From contig CAIOSJ010000028.1 of assembly GCA_903860915.1 (NCBI GenBank), positions 1-35,904 on the forward strand: 35,904 nt of DNA, in the 5' to 3' direction. The position numbers were made by a program, and so were the translations under genes. The DNA is from an uncultured Actinomycetes bacterium. Lineage in GTDB: Bacteria; Actinomycetota; Acidimicrobiia; Acidimicrobiales; RAAP-2. Shown one piece after another: positions 1 to 7,660 of the stretch. The notes under the pieces are model-generated. The model was not told the origin of the DNA. It saw only the letters and a list, made by a program, of their open reading frames with translations, and searched no databases. Positions within the stretch are counted from its first letter, which is position 1; each line of letters begins with the position of its first letter.

Positions 1-84
1 CAACGTCGCCACAGTTCGCTTGGCTATCTCATGCCAGACGAGTTCGAAGCGAAACAACAAACAACCCAGACCATCTTGATATGA
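1..84 (+). CDS. IS3-family transposase (OrfB), C-terminal end only
   Basis: The frame open from base 1 ends at TGA 82-84 and encodes 27 residues beginning QRRHSSLGYLMPDEFEA. This is the hallmark C-terminus of IS3-family OrfB (rve/DDE integrase) proteins, where H-S-x-L-G-Y-x-x-P-x-x-F precedes the end of the protein. The catalytic DDE domain lies outside the window, so whether the element is intact cannot be told. A terminal-repeat-like sequence follows five bases after the stop, as in IS3 elements, where orfB runs almost into the right end. The gene converges on the pentapeptide gene. Confidence 0.8.
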   Translation, partial: QRRHSSLGYLMPDEFEAKQQTTQTILI

Positions 85-88
85 AGAA

Positions 89-115
89 CTGGTCCACTTT
101 TTGGGGATCAGGTCA
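89..115 (+). repeat. Probable right terminal inverted repeat of the IS3-family element
   Basis: The segment ends in GGTCA. Its reverse complement starts TGACCTGATCCCC and continues into an A-run and GTGGACC, the TGA...-type tip usual for IS3-family ends. It sits directly after the transposase stop, where the right end is expected. The left end is outside the window, so the repeat pairing and any target duplication cannot be verified here. Confidence 0.6.
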
Positions 116-135
116 AACTCTGCTTGGTAGTAGGC

Positions 136-1002
136 CTAGCAATCGCCGCCCCAACCGTGAACCCAGCCGTTGGGGCAACGGGCATTGGTCAGGTTGGCAT
201 CGGTCAGGTTGGCACCGGTCAGGTTGGCACCGGTCAGGTTGGCACCGGTCAGGTTGGCACCGAGCAGGTTGGCAACGAGTAGGTTGGCACCGATCAGGTT
301 GGCACTTCCCAGGTTGGCACCGGTCAGGTTGGCACTGCCCAGGTTGGCACTGCCCAGGTTGGCAACGGTCAGGATGGCACCGGTCAGGTAGGCACCTTGC
401 AGGTTGGCAAAGGTCAGGTTGGCACTGTTCAGGTTGGCACCGGTCAGGTTGGCAAAGGACAGGTTGGAATTGCCCAGGTTGGCACCGGTCAGGAGGGCGG
501 TGCCCAGGTTGACACCCCCCAGTTCGGCACCGGTCAGGTTGGAATTGCTCAGGTTGGCACCGCCCAGGTCGGCACCGTGAAGGTAGGCATTGCTCAGGTC
601 GGCACCGTGAAGGTAGGCAAATGCCTGGATCACATAACCCCTAACGAACCGAATCCCAGAGAGGCTCGTCGCAGGTGCGCCGGTGTCACCCTTTGCGCCG
701 TTGGTTCCATTCGTTCCTGTGTCACCCTTTGGGCCGGTGTCACCCTTTGCGCCGGTGTCACCCTTTGCGCCGTTCGTTCCTTGTATGCCTTGAGGGCCGA
801 CAGAGTTCCACGAAACGACCGTGTTCCCGGTCGGGCAGGCGTGGCTTTGAGTCCACACACTCGAGAGAGTTCCTGCTTTGAGACAGGCGTAGAACGTAAT
901 CGTTGGCGTAGTGGCCGAGGCACTGAGTCCGACCGCAACTGATCCAGCAGCGAAGCCTGAGAACAGTAGAGCAGTACCGGCCATGATGTGAGTTAGTTTC
1001 AT
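136..1002 (-). CDS. Secreted collagen-like / pentapeptide-repeat protein
   Basis: A 288-aa protein with an N-terminal signal peptide (about 1-30, hydrophobic core then ASA). Residues 31-68 form a short module with FYACLKAG, a Trp and two Cys (C40, C56), of the type often seen before actinobacterial collagen-like tracts. Residues 69-109 are a Gly-X-Y collagen-like stretch (GPQGIQG, then GAKGDTG repeats). Residues 127-274 are about 29 consecutive pentapeptides of the A(N/D)LxG type, expected to fold as a right-handed quadrilateral beta-helix of about seven coils. The C-terminus has two more Cys (C276, C288) that could make a disulfide cap. It is probably a cell-surface or extracellular protein. 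Its function is unknown; in other pentapeptide proteins the fold mimics DNA, but that is unlikely outside the cell. The ATG at 1002 has no clear ribosome binding site. An IS end lies just downstream. Confidence 0.85.
   Translation of the reverse strand: MKLTHIMAGTALLFSGFAAGSVAVGLSASATTPTITFYACLKAGTLSSVWTQSHACPTGNTVVSWNSVGPQGIQGTNGAKGDTGAKGDTGPKGDTGTNGTNGAKGDTGAPATSLSGIRFVRGYVIQAFAYLHGADLSNAYLHGADLGGANLSNSNLTGAELGGVNLGTALLTGANLGNSNLSFANLTGANLNSANLTFANLQGAYLTGAILTVANLGSANLGSANLTGANLGSANLIGANLLVANLLGANLTGANLTGANLTGANLTDANLTNARCPNGWVHGWGGDC
181..624. repeat. 15-bp tandem repeat tract encoding the pentapeptides
   Basis: About 29 in-frame 15-bp units, read on the plus strand as variants of CAGGTTGGCACCGGT. 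Several neighbouring units are identical or nearly so, for example around 195-260. Because the unit is a multiple of three, gain or loss of units by slippage or recombination would change the length of the beta-helix without breaking the frame. The repeat also keeps other frames on both strands open, which creates spurious ORFs. Confidence 0.85.
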
Positions 1003-1054
1003 AGGCGATGTCTACACCAAAACTGCCACACTGGGGTTGGATAGCGCTGGTGGC

Positions 1055-1145
1055 CTAGTCGAGTGGCTCCGGGTTGACCTCTGCCTCTGTGAGTTGCTTC
1101 TCGAGTTTCGCGATTGCTTGGTCGAGCCATTCGGCAGAGTGTTCG
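1055..1145 (-). other. Short open frame directly after tRNA-Arg, possible gene remnant
   Basis: Reading leftward from the 3' end of the tRNA-Arg gene, one frame stays open for about 30 codons and ends at TAG 1055-1057. It encodes a charged, helix-like stretch containing EWLDQAIAKLEKQLTEAE. It has no start codon of its own; the frame runs through the tRNA. It may be the 3' remnant of a gene from an element once integrated at this tRNA, or chance. No family is recognised. Confidence 0.25.
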
Positions 1146-1222
1146 TGGTGCGGGCGGAGGGATTCGAACCCCCAACCTTCTGATCCGTAGTCAGATGCTC
1201 TAATCCGTTGAGCTACGCCCGC
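1146..1222 (-). tRNA. tRNA-Arg (anticodon ACG)
   Basis: On the minus strand the gene starts GCGGGCGTAGCTC at 1222 and folds as a full cloverleaf. The acceptor stem is seven perfect pairs (GCGGGCG with CGCCCGC). The anticodon stem TCTGA/TCAGA encloses the loop CTACGGA, which gives anticodon ACG. The T-arm carries GTTCGAATC. Discriminator A is followed by an encoded CCA at 1148-1146. ACG is the inosine-modified Arg isoacceptor that reads CGN codons. Confidence 0.97.
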
Positions 1223-1249
1223 ATTTCCAACGTAAACGTCAGAGGTCAT

Positions 1250-1279
1250 ACTTTAGCCGACGTGGGAGCGGCGGCACAA
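1250..1279 (-). promoter_or_regulatory. Probable promoter of tRNA-Arg
   Basis: On the minus strand, TTGTGC (1279-1274) and TAAAGT (1255-1250) are separated by 18 nt, resembling a primary-sigma -35/-10 pair. Transcription would begin near 1243, about 20 nt before the mature tRNA. It lies between the end of the ROK kinase gene and the tRNA. Confidence 0.4.
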
Positions 1280-1288
1280 TTGATTTAT

Positions 1289-2038
1289 TCAGGCGCTCAG
1301 ACCTGTCAACATCATGAAGCCACCCTTCAGTGCGGGCTCGCCACGCTCAATGGTGATTGTCGACGAGGTCTCTTTTAATTGTGTCGGGGATAAGCGCTTC
1401 GCGTTGCCACCACAGAGGTGCACGGCAGCCTGCGGCCAACGTTGAGCGATACGCGCAATCGCCACCACCACGTCGCTGTGCCAAGAAGTTTCATCCTGCC
1501 GGCGGGCTCGCTCGCCCACCGCTTCGTCAAAAGTGCGTTCTTCGTCAAAAAGTGTCCCCCCGACGTCATCGATGGGGGTCACCTGGCCTTCGATGACCAG
1601 CGCCACGCCGCAGCCGGAGCCCAAGGTGATGGTGACTTCGACACCAGTGCCCAGAGCGCAACCGCGCGCCGCCATCTCGGCGTCATTACTGACCACCACT
1701 CGGCCCGTGCATTTTTCTCGCAGCGCACGCGCGAGCGGAAACGAAGTCCACAGTTCGCGCAACTCTGAATCTACCGGCGAGCCCGGGCCCGCGGCCCGCG
1801 TGAGGTTGGCGGCGTCGACAACTACTCCCTCGACGAGGTCACCGGGAAATCCGACTGCCAGATCACCCCAGTCCTCTCCGGCGGCCATGATGAGTTCTAG
1901 TGAGGTGAGTAGTGACGCTGGACTGCAGGGGTAACGCGTTGGCCGTTTACGCAACTTTCGAATGACGCCGTCGCTGTCGACGCGTGCACTCTTTATCCAG
2001 GTGGCCCCGACGTCAATGACTAAGACCGGCAGAGTCAC
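1289..2038 (-). CDS. ROK-family sugar kinase (polyphosphate-glucokinase-like)
   Basis: A 249-aa protein of the ROK/actin-like ATPase fold. The phosphate-1 loop is at 9-16 (DVGATWIK), a GFPG motif at 63-66, and the catalytic aspartate probably D119 in SNDAE. A second Gly-rich loop (LGSGCG) is at 139-144, and a late Gly-rich segment (CGGNAK) completes the fold. The length and lack of a helix-turn-helix fit short kinases such as polyphosphate/ATP glucokinases rather than NagC-type repressors. It also lacks the CxCGxxGC zinc motif of many ROK kinases. The expected reaction is phosphorylation of glucose or a related hexose; the donor is not determinable. The start is GTG at 2038, inside the P450 stop (GTGA overlap), so it is the last gene of the secretion-like operon. 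Confidence 0.75.
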   Translation of the reverse strand: MTLPVLVIDVGATWIKSARVDSDGVIRKLRKRPTRYPCSPASLLTSLELIMAAGEDWGDLAVGFPGDLVEGVVVDAANLTRAAGPGSPVDSELRELWTSFPLARALREKCTGRVVVSNDAEMAARGCALGTGVEVTITLGSGCGVALVIEGQVTPIDDVGGTLFDEERTFDEAVGERARRQDETSWHSDVVVAIARIAQRWPQAAVHLCGGNAKRLSPTQLKETSSTITIERGEPALKGGFMMLTGLSA

Positions 2039-3264
2039 GCCGGCGTGATGACCAGAGATAATTCTTCGAGGCCCCGCAACACAATGTTCGGTCGATAGTG
2101 CAATTCGGGCGAACTCACGTGCCAATTGGAACTCACCGCGACGAGTTCGCTCAGGATCACCTGTGCTTCGAGGCGAGCCAGCGGTGAACCCAGACAGTGG
2201 TGCATCCCGAAGCCGAAGCCCAATTGGGGATTGGGTTCCCGGCGCAGGTTGAGCACCGTCGGATCACTGAACACCTCGGGGTCTCTATTCGCGGCGCCCA
2301 GGAGCACCATGACGAAGGACCCCTCCTCGAGGACCTGATCTCCGACTGATAAATCTTCGGTCATCGCTCGACCGGTGAGTTGCACGGGCGAGACAAAGCG
2401 TAAGAGTTCGTCCACCGCCGCACGGTCCGCACCGAAAGCGCGCAGGACGGCCTGGGCCGACTGGTCACGACTCAGCGCGAGCAGGGCACCGGAAATAAGG
2501 TTCATCGTCGTTTCGTGACCGGCCACCAGGAGCAGAATCGCCGTCGAGAGAAGTTCGCCCTCGCTCAATCGATCCTCTCCGTCGTGGGCCGCGACGAGCG
2601 CCGAGAGGAGGTCCGGGCCCGGTCGACTGCGACGCAGGGCGAAGAGGCGACTGAAGTATTCAGCGAAGTACATAATGGCCGCGTCGCGGTACTCCCGGTC
2701 GCGGTCGCTTAAGAGAAATTCGGGGTCGAGACCACGAGCTAGTTGGGCCGACTGATGTTGGAAGGCCGCGTGGTCCTCGGCCGGAATGTCCAGCATCTCG
2801 CAGATCACCGCCACTGGTAGGGCCCAAGCAATGGACTGGACCGCGTCGAAGGCCACCCCGTCGAGGTGCGGGGCAATCATGTCGCGCGCCAAACTCCGCG
2901 TAAAGCCCTCGAGCTCGTTGATGCGCCGAGGCGTAAAAGCGCGCTGCACCAGTCCACGTAGACGGGTGTGGTCGGGCGCGTCACGGAATAAGAAGGGACG
3001 CGTGTCGTCACCCGAGGCCCGAATCAACTCGCGCTGCTCCTGGCGGGCGCCGCTGTTGAAACCCAGGGGCTGCTTGTCGGGGTGGATGTGGAGAGAGTCA
3101 GCCGAGGCCAGCGAGCTGCGTAAGACGGCCAAGCAATCAGCGTGCCGCGTCACTACCCAATAGTTAGACGGCGTTCGGTGTAGCGGCGCCGTCGTGCGAA
3201 TTTCGTCGAAGAGGGGTCCGGGATCCGTCGACCAGCGCGGGTCCGAGGGGTCGTAAAAAGTCAT
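2035..3264 (-). CDS. Cytochrome P450
   Basis: A soluble bacterial class I P450 of 409 aa. It shows the I-helix oxygen-activation motif AGHETT (248-253), the K-helix E286-x-x-R289, and the heme-binding loop FGFGMHHCLG (350-359) with C357 as the thiolate ligand. It also has the C-helix H-T-R segment at about 99-101. It resembles the broad CYP107/CYP105-type group that hydroxylates small lipophilic substrates. The substrate is unknown, and no ferredoxin or ferredoxin reductase gene is nearby. The ATG at 3264 overlaps the TGA of the VirD4-like gene (ATGA), and its own TGA overlaps the kinase GTG. It is therefore translationally coupled on both sides to a secretion-type operon, which is unusual. 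Confidence 0.93.
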   Translation of the reverse strand: MTFYDPSDPRWSTDPGPLFDEIRTTAPLHRTPSNYWVVTRHADCLAVLRSSLASADSLHIHPDKQPLGFNSGARQEQRELIRASGDDTRPFLFRDAPDHTRLRGLVQRAFTPRRINELEGFTRSLARDMIAPHLDGVAFDAVQSIAWALPVAVICEMLDIPAEDHAAFQHQSAQLARGLDPEFLLSDRDREYRDAAIMYFAEYFSRLFALRRSRPGPDLLSALVAAHDGEDRLSEGELLSTAILLLVAGHETTMNLISGALLALSRDQSAQAVLRAFGADRAAVDELLRFVSPVQLTGRAMTEDLSVGDQVLEEGSFVMVLLGAANRDPEVFSDPTVLNLRREPNPQLGFGFGMHHCLGSPLARLEAQVILSELVAVSSNWHVSSPELHYRPNIVLRGLEELSLVITPA

Positions 3265-4424
3265 GGTCTCAGCGTAGTTTGCTCCTCCCCCGCCGCTCGG
3301 TGACGATAATGTCGCGACGTCCACCAGGGGCGGAGTCGAATCACCCGCGGCGCGCGCCGACCCGAGATGAGAATGGCTCGACCCCGCGGCCAGGTGCGCA
3401 GGGGACGGCGGGCCGTGAGAACTTCCACCTCCGGCACGAAAGTGGCTACCGCCGCGTCCAGCATTCCGCCATAGATCACGCGGGTGGCGTGGTTGTTGAC
3501 GAGCGAGGCGGCGGCCTCACCCCAACGGGCGCGCATTTGTGAAAAGTCCTGCACCACCGTCACCAGAGTGACCCCCAGCCCAATCCCCGTGGCCGCTAAC
3601 TGGTCGAGGTCGTCGAGAGCCGCCACGGTGGCCGCTTCGTCAATCACGAGGAGGAGTTCTGAGCCCTCGCCACTCGCCCACTGGGCTTCTTGGGATTCCA
3701 ACACGCAGCGCAGGGCTCCTCGAAAGAGTGAGGCGTAGCGCTGGTGATCGTGTCGGGGCGCCACGAGATAAACACTGTCCGTCCCGCCCGGCGTGAGTTG
3801 TAATCGGGCGAGGGGTTGGCGAATGAGCCAGGGGGCCACTACGGCCTCGGCCGTCGTGATGATGGAATCGCGCGTGCGCTCGTCGTGTCGCGCCCAACTA
3901 GCGAGTGCTTCGCTGACCTCGCTGCTCGCGTCGTACCACGAGTCGAAGTCCCGACTATCGAGCCAGCGCACCACGTCGAAGATCGAGGCGCCCGATTGCT
4001 GCGCGTGGAGGAAGAGCGCGCCCAATAACTTGGCGGCCAGGGTGTTCCAAAATTCCGACTCCGTTGTGCCCGGTGTCCCCACGCCCCGGCAGAGATCACG
4101 GGCGGCCACGAGGGCGTCGCGTAGCGAGCTAATTCCCTCGAGGGGATTCCAGGTCAGACCCTCGGCTTCGGCGGGAGCCACTACTTGGACCTCTCCGCAC
4201 GTCCGGCGCCACTTTTCACTCGCGACCCGCACGTCGTCTTTCACACTGAGCACCACCAGTGATCCCTCCCAGCGCAGGAGGGCGGGGATAACCAGCGACG
4301 AGGTCTTGCCCGACTGCGTGGAACCAACGACGAGCAGCGACTGGCCTTCCGGCAAGAGGCGCGTGGGCCCCAGAGCTAGTCCGTGCCAGAGGGGTCGGCC
4401 CAGCGCTGGTCGCGTTCTTCTCAC
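3261..4424 (-). CDS. VirD4/TraG-like coupling ATPase without N-terminal membrane domain
   Basis: A 387-aa P-loop ATPase of the type IV coupling protein (TraG/TraD/VirD4) group. Walker A GSTQSGKTS is at 34-42, the SVKDDV-type strand follows about 30 residues later, and Walker B LLLVIDEA lies near residue 260. The C-terminal part has the QDFSQ and VNNHATRVI segments typical of TraG. Coupling proteins normally begin with transmembrane helices; this one starts almost directly at the ATPase core, so it must be recruited by a partner or act in the cytosol. The start is GTG 4424, overlapping the VirB4 stop (GTGA). In T4SS this protein delivers substrates to the channel. Confidence 0.85.
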   Translation of the reverse strand: MRRTRPALGRPLWHGLALGPTRLLPEGQSLLVVGSTQSGKTSSLVIPALLRWEGSLVVLSVKDDVRVASEKWRRTCGEVQVVAPAEAEGLTWNPLEGISSLRDALVAARDLCRGVGTPGTTESEFWNTLAAKLLGALFLHAQQSGASIFDVVRWLDSRDFDSWYDASSEVSEALASWARHDERTRDSIITTAEAVVAPWLIRQPLARLQLTPGGTDSVYLVAPRHDHQRYASLFRGALRCVLESQEAQWASGEGSELLLVIDEAATVAALDDLDQLAATGIGLGVTLVTVVQDFSQMRARWGEAAASLVNNHATRVIYGGMLDAAVATFVPEVEVLTARRPLRTWPRGRAILISGRRAPRVIRLRPWWTSRHYRHRAAGEEQTTLRP

Positions 4425-5581
4425 GAGCGACGCATGGCGTGGTCGGAATCGACCAGGGCCCGCTCCGCATCGAGGGGCCGCACCTCGAGCACGCTGCGCC
4501 AGGGGCCGTAGCGAACCAGGGCCGAGCCGCGCGCCAGTTCGGGAATGAGCGCCTGCTCGCGCGGGTGTAGGTCGAGAATTGGCGTCAGCAGCGCCGCGTC
4601 GTTCGCACTGAGATGAAAGACAAAATGAGTATCGCAGTCACGTACGAGGCCCATCACCCGGGCCCGGTGGGCGCTGTCGGCGCCCGCACTACTTTCCGTG
4701 TCACTCCAACGATGCAGGACAATCACGTGACTCACCCCCGTCGCGCGCGCCATCTTCCACGATCCCTGCAACCACCGAGCCGCGGCCGCGTCGTTGATCA
4801 CGGCCCAGGCCTCGTCAATCAGGAGGTAGCGGCGACCGTGGGTGGGTCGCTGCGCGGCGGCCATGGTGGCCACGCAGGCCAGCGCGAACTCACCGCGCGA
4901 CCACAACTGCGACAGGTCGAGAACCACCAGTCCGCGGCTGAGGTCAACCGCTGGGTCGCAGCCGTCGAAGAGACCGCGCAGGTCTCCTTCGATAAAACGC
5001 CGCAGCGCCAGGGCCAACGAACGTCGCGACGAAACCTCCTCGGTGAGCAGGCTGCTCGCCAGGCGCTCGTAGACCCGCAGCAGTGGGCGCTCGGCTCCAC
5101 CCACCTCGTTCCATTCCCGCTCGAAGAGGTATTTCTCGTCCTCGCTCACACTTCGATGCAGCGCTAGTTCGAGCAGGGTCAGGGCCACGAGCAGATCACG
5201 TGCGCGGTCACCGTCGAAGGGGTTGCACCACTGCGTCCCGCCCACCGTCAGCTCGAGAATGCTCCCGCCCACGGCGCGAGCGACCTCGTGATACTCGCCC
5301 TTGGGATCAACGATCACGACGCCGTACTCTTGTCGACTCGCCCGCAGGGCCAGCATCTTGACCAGCGTCGATTTTCCCGAGCCGATACTGCCCATCACGG
5401 CGATGTTGGGTCCCGAGATGAGCCCCGCCTCGTAGGCGGCAAAGGCGTCGTAGATGAAGGGTCCCCCGCGGCGACATTGCCCGAGAGCCTCACCGGAAAG
5501 TCCCGTACCGTAGTCGTGCAGCCACAGTCGCCACTGATCAATCTCGTCACTCACCAGCCAGTGTCGCGTGGCGTCTCTCAT
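4421..5581 (-). CDS. VirB4/TraC-like secretion ATPase (ATPase domain only)
   Basis: A 386-aa protein with Walker A GSIGSGKST (64-72), the VIVDPKGEY segment of VirB4/TraC/TrsE ATPases just after it, and Walker B YLLIDEAW near residue 255. These are the diagnostic positions of the VirB4 C-terminal motor domain. Full VirB4 proteins are about 600-800 aa because of an N-terminal membrane-associated domain. That region appears to be supplied by the upstream gene. The start is ATG 5581, overlapping the upstream TGA; a longer reading from 5629 is open but lacks that coupling. It probably energises assembly of the pilin or channel. Confidence 0.87.
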   Translation of the reverse strand: MRDATRHWLVSDEIDQWRLWLHDYGTGLSGEALGQCRRGGPFIYDAFAAYEAGLISGPNIAVMGSIGSGKSTLVKMLALRASRQEYGVVIVDPKGEYHEVARAVGGSILELTVGGTQWCNPFDGDRARDLLVALTLLELALHRSVSEDEKYLFEREWNEVGGAERPLLRVYERLASSLLTEEVSSRRSLALALRRFIEGDLRGLFDGCDPAVDLSRGLVVLDLSQLWSRGEFALACVATMAAAQRPTHGRRYLLIDEAWAVINDAAAARWLQGSWKMARATGVSHVIVLHRWSDTESSAGADSAHRARVMGLVRDCDTHFVFHLSANDAALLTPILDLHPREQALIPELARGSALVRYGPWRSVLEVRPLDAERALVDSDHAMRRS

Positions 5582-6582
5582 GAGAGCAGCGTGGGGAGTT
5601 GCTCTCGCCACCAGCCCAGTTGTTGCCAACGACCGAAGGCCAAGGTCACGCCACCGCGTCGCGCGTCAGCTCGAAGGAGCTCCTCCTGCTGACGCAGTTC
5701 CCTGGGGCTCTCGGCCCGGAGGAGAACGGCGATGGTAATTCTCGTGAGGGCGCTGCCCTGCGAGAGAGCGGCTTCTCGCCAACGCCAGCCCTCACCCTGA
5801 TCACGCTGACGAAGCGATGGGCGAAATCCCGCTCGTTCCAAGAGGACCGCGTCGGTGTCGCTGCGGTGAGCCTCTCGGCTCGTTCGTCGACGGGCCCGCG
5901 CCTGGGGTTGCACCTCACAATTCACTGAGACTTGTCGACTACTGGCGTAGCGCGCGAGGGACTCATTCCAATTGGCGGCGCGGTCCACCGTGACCACTCT
6001 CACTACGCGGATCACACCACCGCAAAGGCGAATGTGACCAGGGCGTTCGAGCGCCCACTCGCTACGCCTGTGCGGGACCTCGAGAGCCAGCTCACGCCAC
6101 GGTGACGGGGGTGCAGTGGCGGCACTGCTCAACAGCACGAAGCGGGGTCGCTCACCGTCGCGCCACCAGGTCAGCGTGAAGTGACTGGGCTGGTCGGCGA
6201 GGGCCAGTTGCTGGCTGAAGTGCGCCAGCGAGTGCGTGATGTGGCCACGCAGCGCTGAGAACTCCGCCGTTCCCCGTAGCGGGTATTCGAAGGCGGACAA
6301 CTCCCGACGTCCTCGACAGCTCACCGTGATTGACGTTACGCCCGTCTGGCTCCAACGCGTCCATCGTGAACGTCCGAAGTAGCGCCACATCAGCACGAGG
6401 TGGTCCGCTCCGGCGGAGCCCGCTCGAAGCGGAAAGAGCGCGCCGGATAGGCAGCAGACGCAGAGCCACCACCCTCCGCCCACCAGGGCGGCGCAGCCCG
6501 CCAGCCCCGAGAGCGCCAGGACGCAGAGGCGGGGCGTCGAGGGCCAGAGGAGGGCGGGTCGAAGAAAACCCCGCTCAATCAT
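5578..6582 (-). CDS. VirB3/PrgI-like membrane protein with a putative VirB4 N-terminal region (SCO6880-like)
   Basis: A 334-aa protein that opens with a short basic segment and two adjacent hydrophobic helices (about 19-38 and 39-53). This is the VirB3/PrgI arrangement. A soluble region of about 270 aa follows, rich in Arg and Trp, with no P-loop. Position, size and order (immediately before the VirB4 ATPase) suggest it supplies the N-terminal part of VirB4, as in the membrane proteins annotated SCO6880-like in actinobacteria. The family assignment rests mostly on context. The start at ATG 6582 (MIERGF) overlaps the upstream TGA by 8 nt. Confidence 0.6.
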   Translation of the reverse strand: MIERGFLRPALLWPSTPRLCVLALSGLAGCAALVGGGWWLCVCCLSGALFPLRAGSAGADHLVLMWRYFGRSRWTRWSQTGVTSITVSCRGRRELSAFEYPLRGTAEFSALRGHITHSLAHFSQQLALADQPSHFTLTWWRDGERPRFVLLSSAATAPPSPWRELALEVPHRRSEWALERPGHIRLCGGVIRVVRVVTVDRAANWNESLARYASSRQVSVNCEVQPQARARRRTSREAHRSDTDAVLLERAGFRPSLRQRDQGEGWRWREAALSQGSALTRITIAVLLRAESPRELRQQEELLRADARRGGVTLAFGRWQQLGWWREQLPTLLS

Positions 6583-7660
6583 CGGCGTGCCAATGAACGA
6601 CCGGCCCGTATTCGTCGCGGCCAAAGACCGTGTGACCAGTGGCTGGGCGTGGGCGTCCGACCGGTGAGGGACCCGATTCTCCCTCGGCGGGAAAGGCAAA
6701 TTCCCGCTCCCCACCGGACCACTGACCCAGACCATAGTCATCGGCCCGCTGCGGTGCGACGGCTGCGGCCCCACCAGAGAAGGCCGCGCCCGCGACGCGC
6801 GCGCCCGCTCCTAGCACCGAGGCGCTCACCCGCCGTCTCACCCCCTCGGTCGCGTGAAGAGCCGAGCCCTCGAGGAGGGGAACGAGTCTCAGGAGGAAGA
6901 ACGGCGTGAGGGCGGCGAAGCCTAGGGTCACAGCTCCGGAAAGAATGACCACGACCGACGACGAGGCGATCTCCTGCGCCCCGAGGGCGAGAGCAATCAC
7001 TACGAAAACCTTGGCCAGGGCCAGACCGACGAAGGTTTCCACGAGTCGCAGCATCCAGCGACGAGCCGGGGGCCAGGGCGCCGCGGCTCCGATGAACGGG
7101 GCCAACACCAAGAGATAGGTGAGCACCGTGTCACGAACCAGCAGTTCGCACCAGAGGGCCGCCGCCCCGATCGTCTCGGCCCCGGCTAGCGCCAACAGGG
7201 CGAAGGACGGTGTCGTCGGGGGCAGCAGCGCCGCCGCCTGCGTCCAGCGCGTGACGTCGGTAGAAGCCGAGGTGCCGGCGACCCGCGAGAGTTGATCCGC
7301 CACGCTCACGACCAGTGCGCCCAGGGGTCGAGCGAGCGAGAGTGACGCCGCCATGATGAGCAGTCCCGCTCCCAGCGCTCTCACCAGACCACCCGGATCC
7401 GCTCGGCGCACACTCGTGATCACCGAGGCCACTATCGCGAGGACGGCGATCAGGGGCACCACACTGCTGAGGCGGCTGCTTTCGGCGTGACTCGCGGTCA
7501 GCATCAGCTCGGGCCGACCCGTACTCGTCAGAACGTGGCCGAGTTGGCTGCCGAACCAGGCCACGCTGTTGGCCACCCAGTGCGCGGCGGCGTCCCAGAG
7601 TGCGCCCCAGGCGCCGCTAGCGAGACAGGCTGCGGGGTTGGTGGCGCAGGTGAGGTTCAC
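6575..7660 (-). CDS. VirB6/TrbL-like polytopic membrane protein
   Basis: A 361-aa membrane protein. The N-terminal 60 residues (with CATNPAACLASGAW) look exported or re-entrant. Several hydrophobic helices follow (near 75-95, 105-125, 160-190, 205-225, 240-265 and 265-290), then a soluble, Gly/Pro-rich tail of about 80 aa. The helix pattern, the alanine-rich central part and the position between pilin and VirB3/VirB4 genes fit TrbL/VirB6 channel proteins. The start is GTG 7660, sharing one base with the TAG of the pilin gene (TAGTG). Confidence 0.65.
   Translation of the reverse strand: MNLTCATNPAACLASGAWGALWDAAAHWVANSVAWFGSQLGHVLTSTGRPELMLTASHAESSRLSSVVPLIAVLAIVASVITSVRRADPGGLVRALGAGLLIMAASLSLARPLGALVVSVADQLSRVAGTSASTDVTRWTQAAALLPPTTPSFALLALAGAETIGAAALWCELLVRDTVLTYLLVLAPFIGAAAPWPPARRWMLRLVETFVGLALAKVFVVIALALGAQEIASSSVVVILSGAVTLGFAALTPFFLLRLVPLLEGSALHATEGVRRRVSASVLGAGARVAGAAFSGGAAAVAPQRADDYGLGQWSGGEREFAFPAEGESGPSPVGRPRPATGHTVFGRDEYGPVVHWHADD

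Noticed and set aside
181..624. Possible CRISPR array
   Set aside because: The repeats are contiguous 15-bp in-frame units without unique spacers and encode pentapeptides.
81..942. Several plus-strand open frames (for example 81-512, 170-391, 397-942) with repetitive W-H-R or V-G-T patterns
   Set aside because: They are mirror frames of the 15-bp pentapeptide repeats. The minus-strand frame has a signal peptide and recognisable domains, so these are artefacts.
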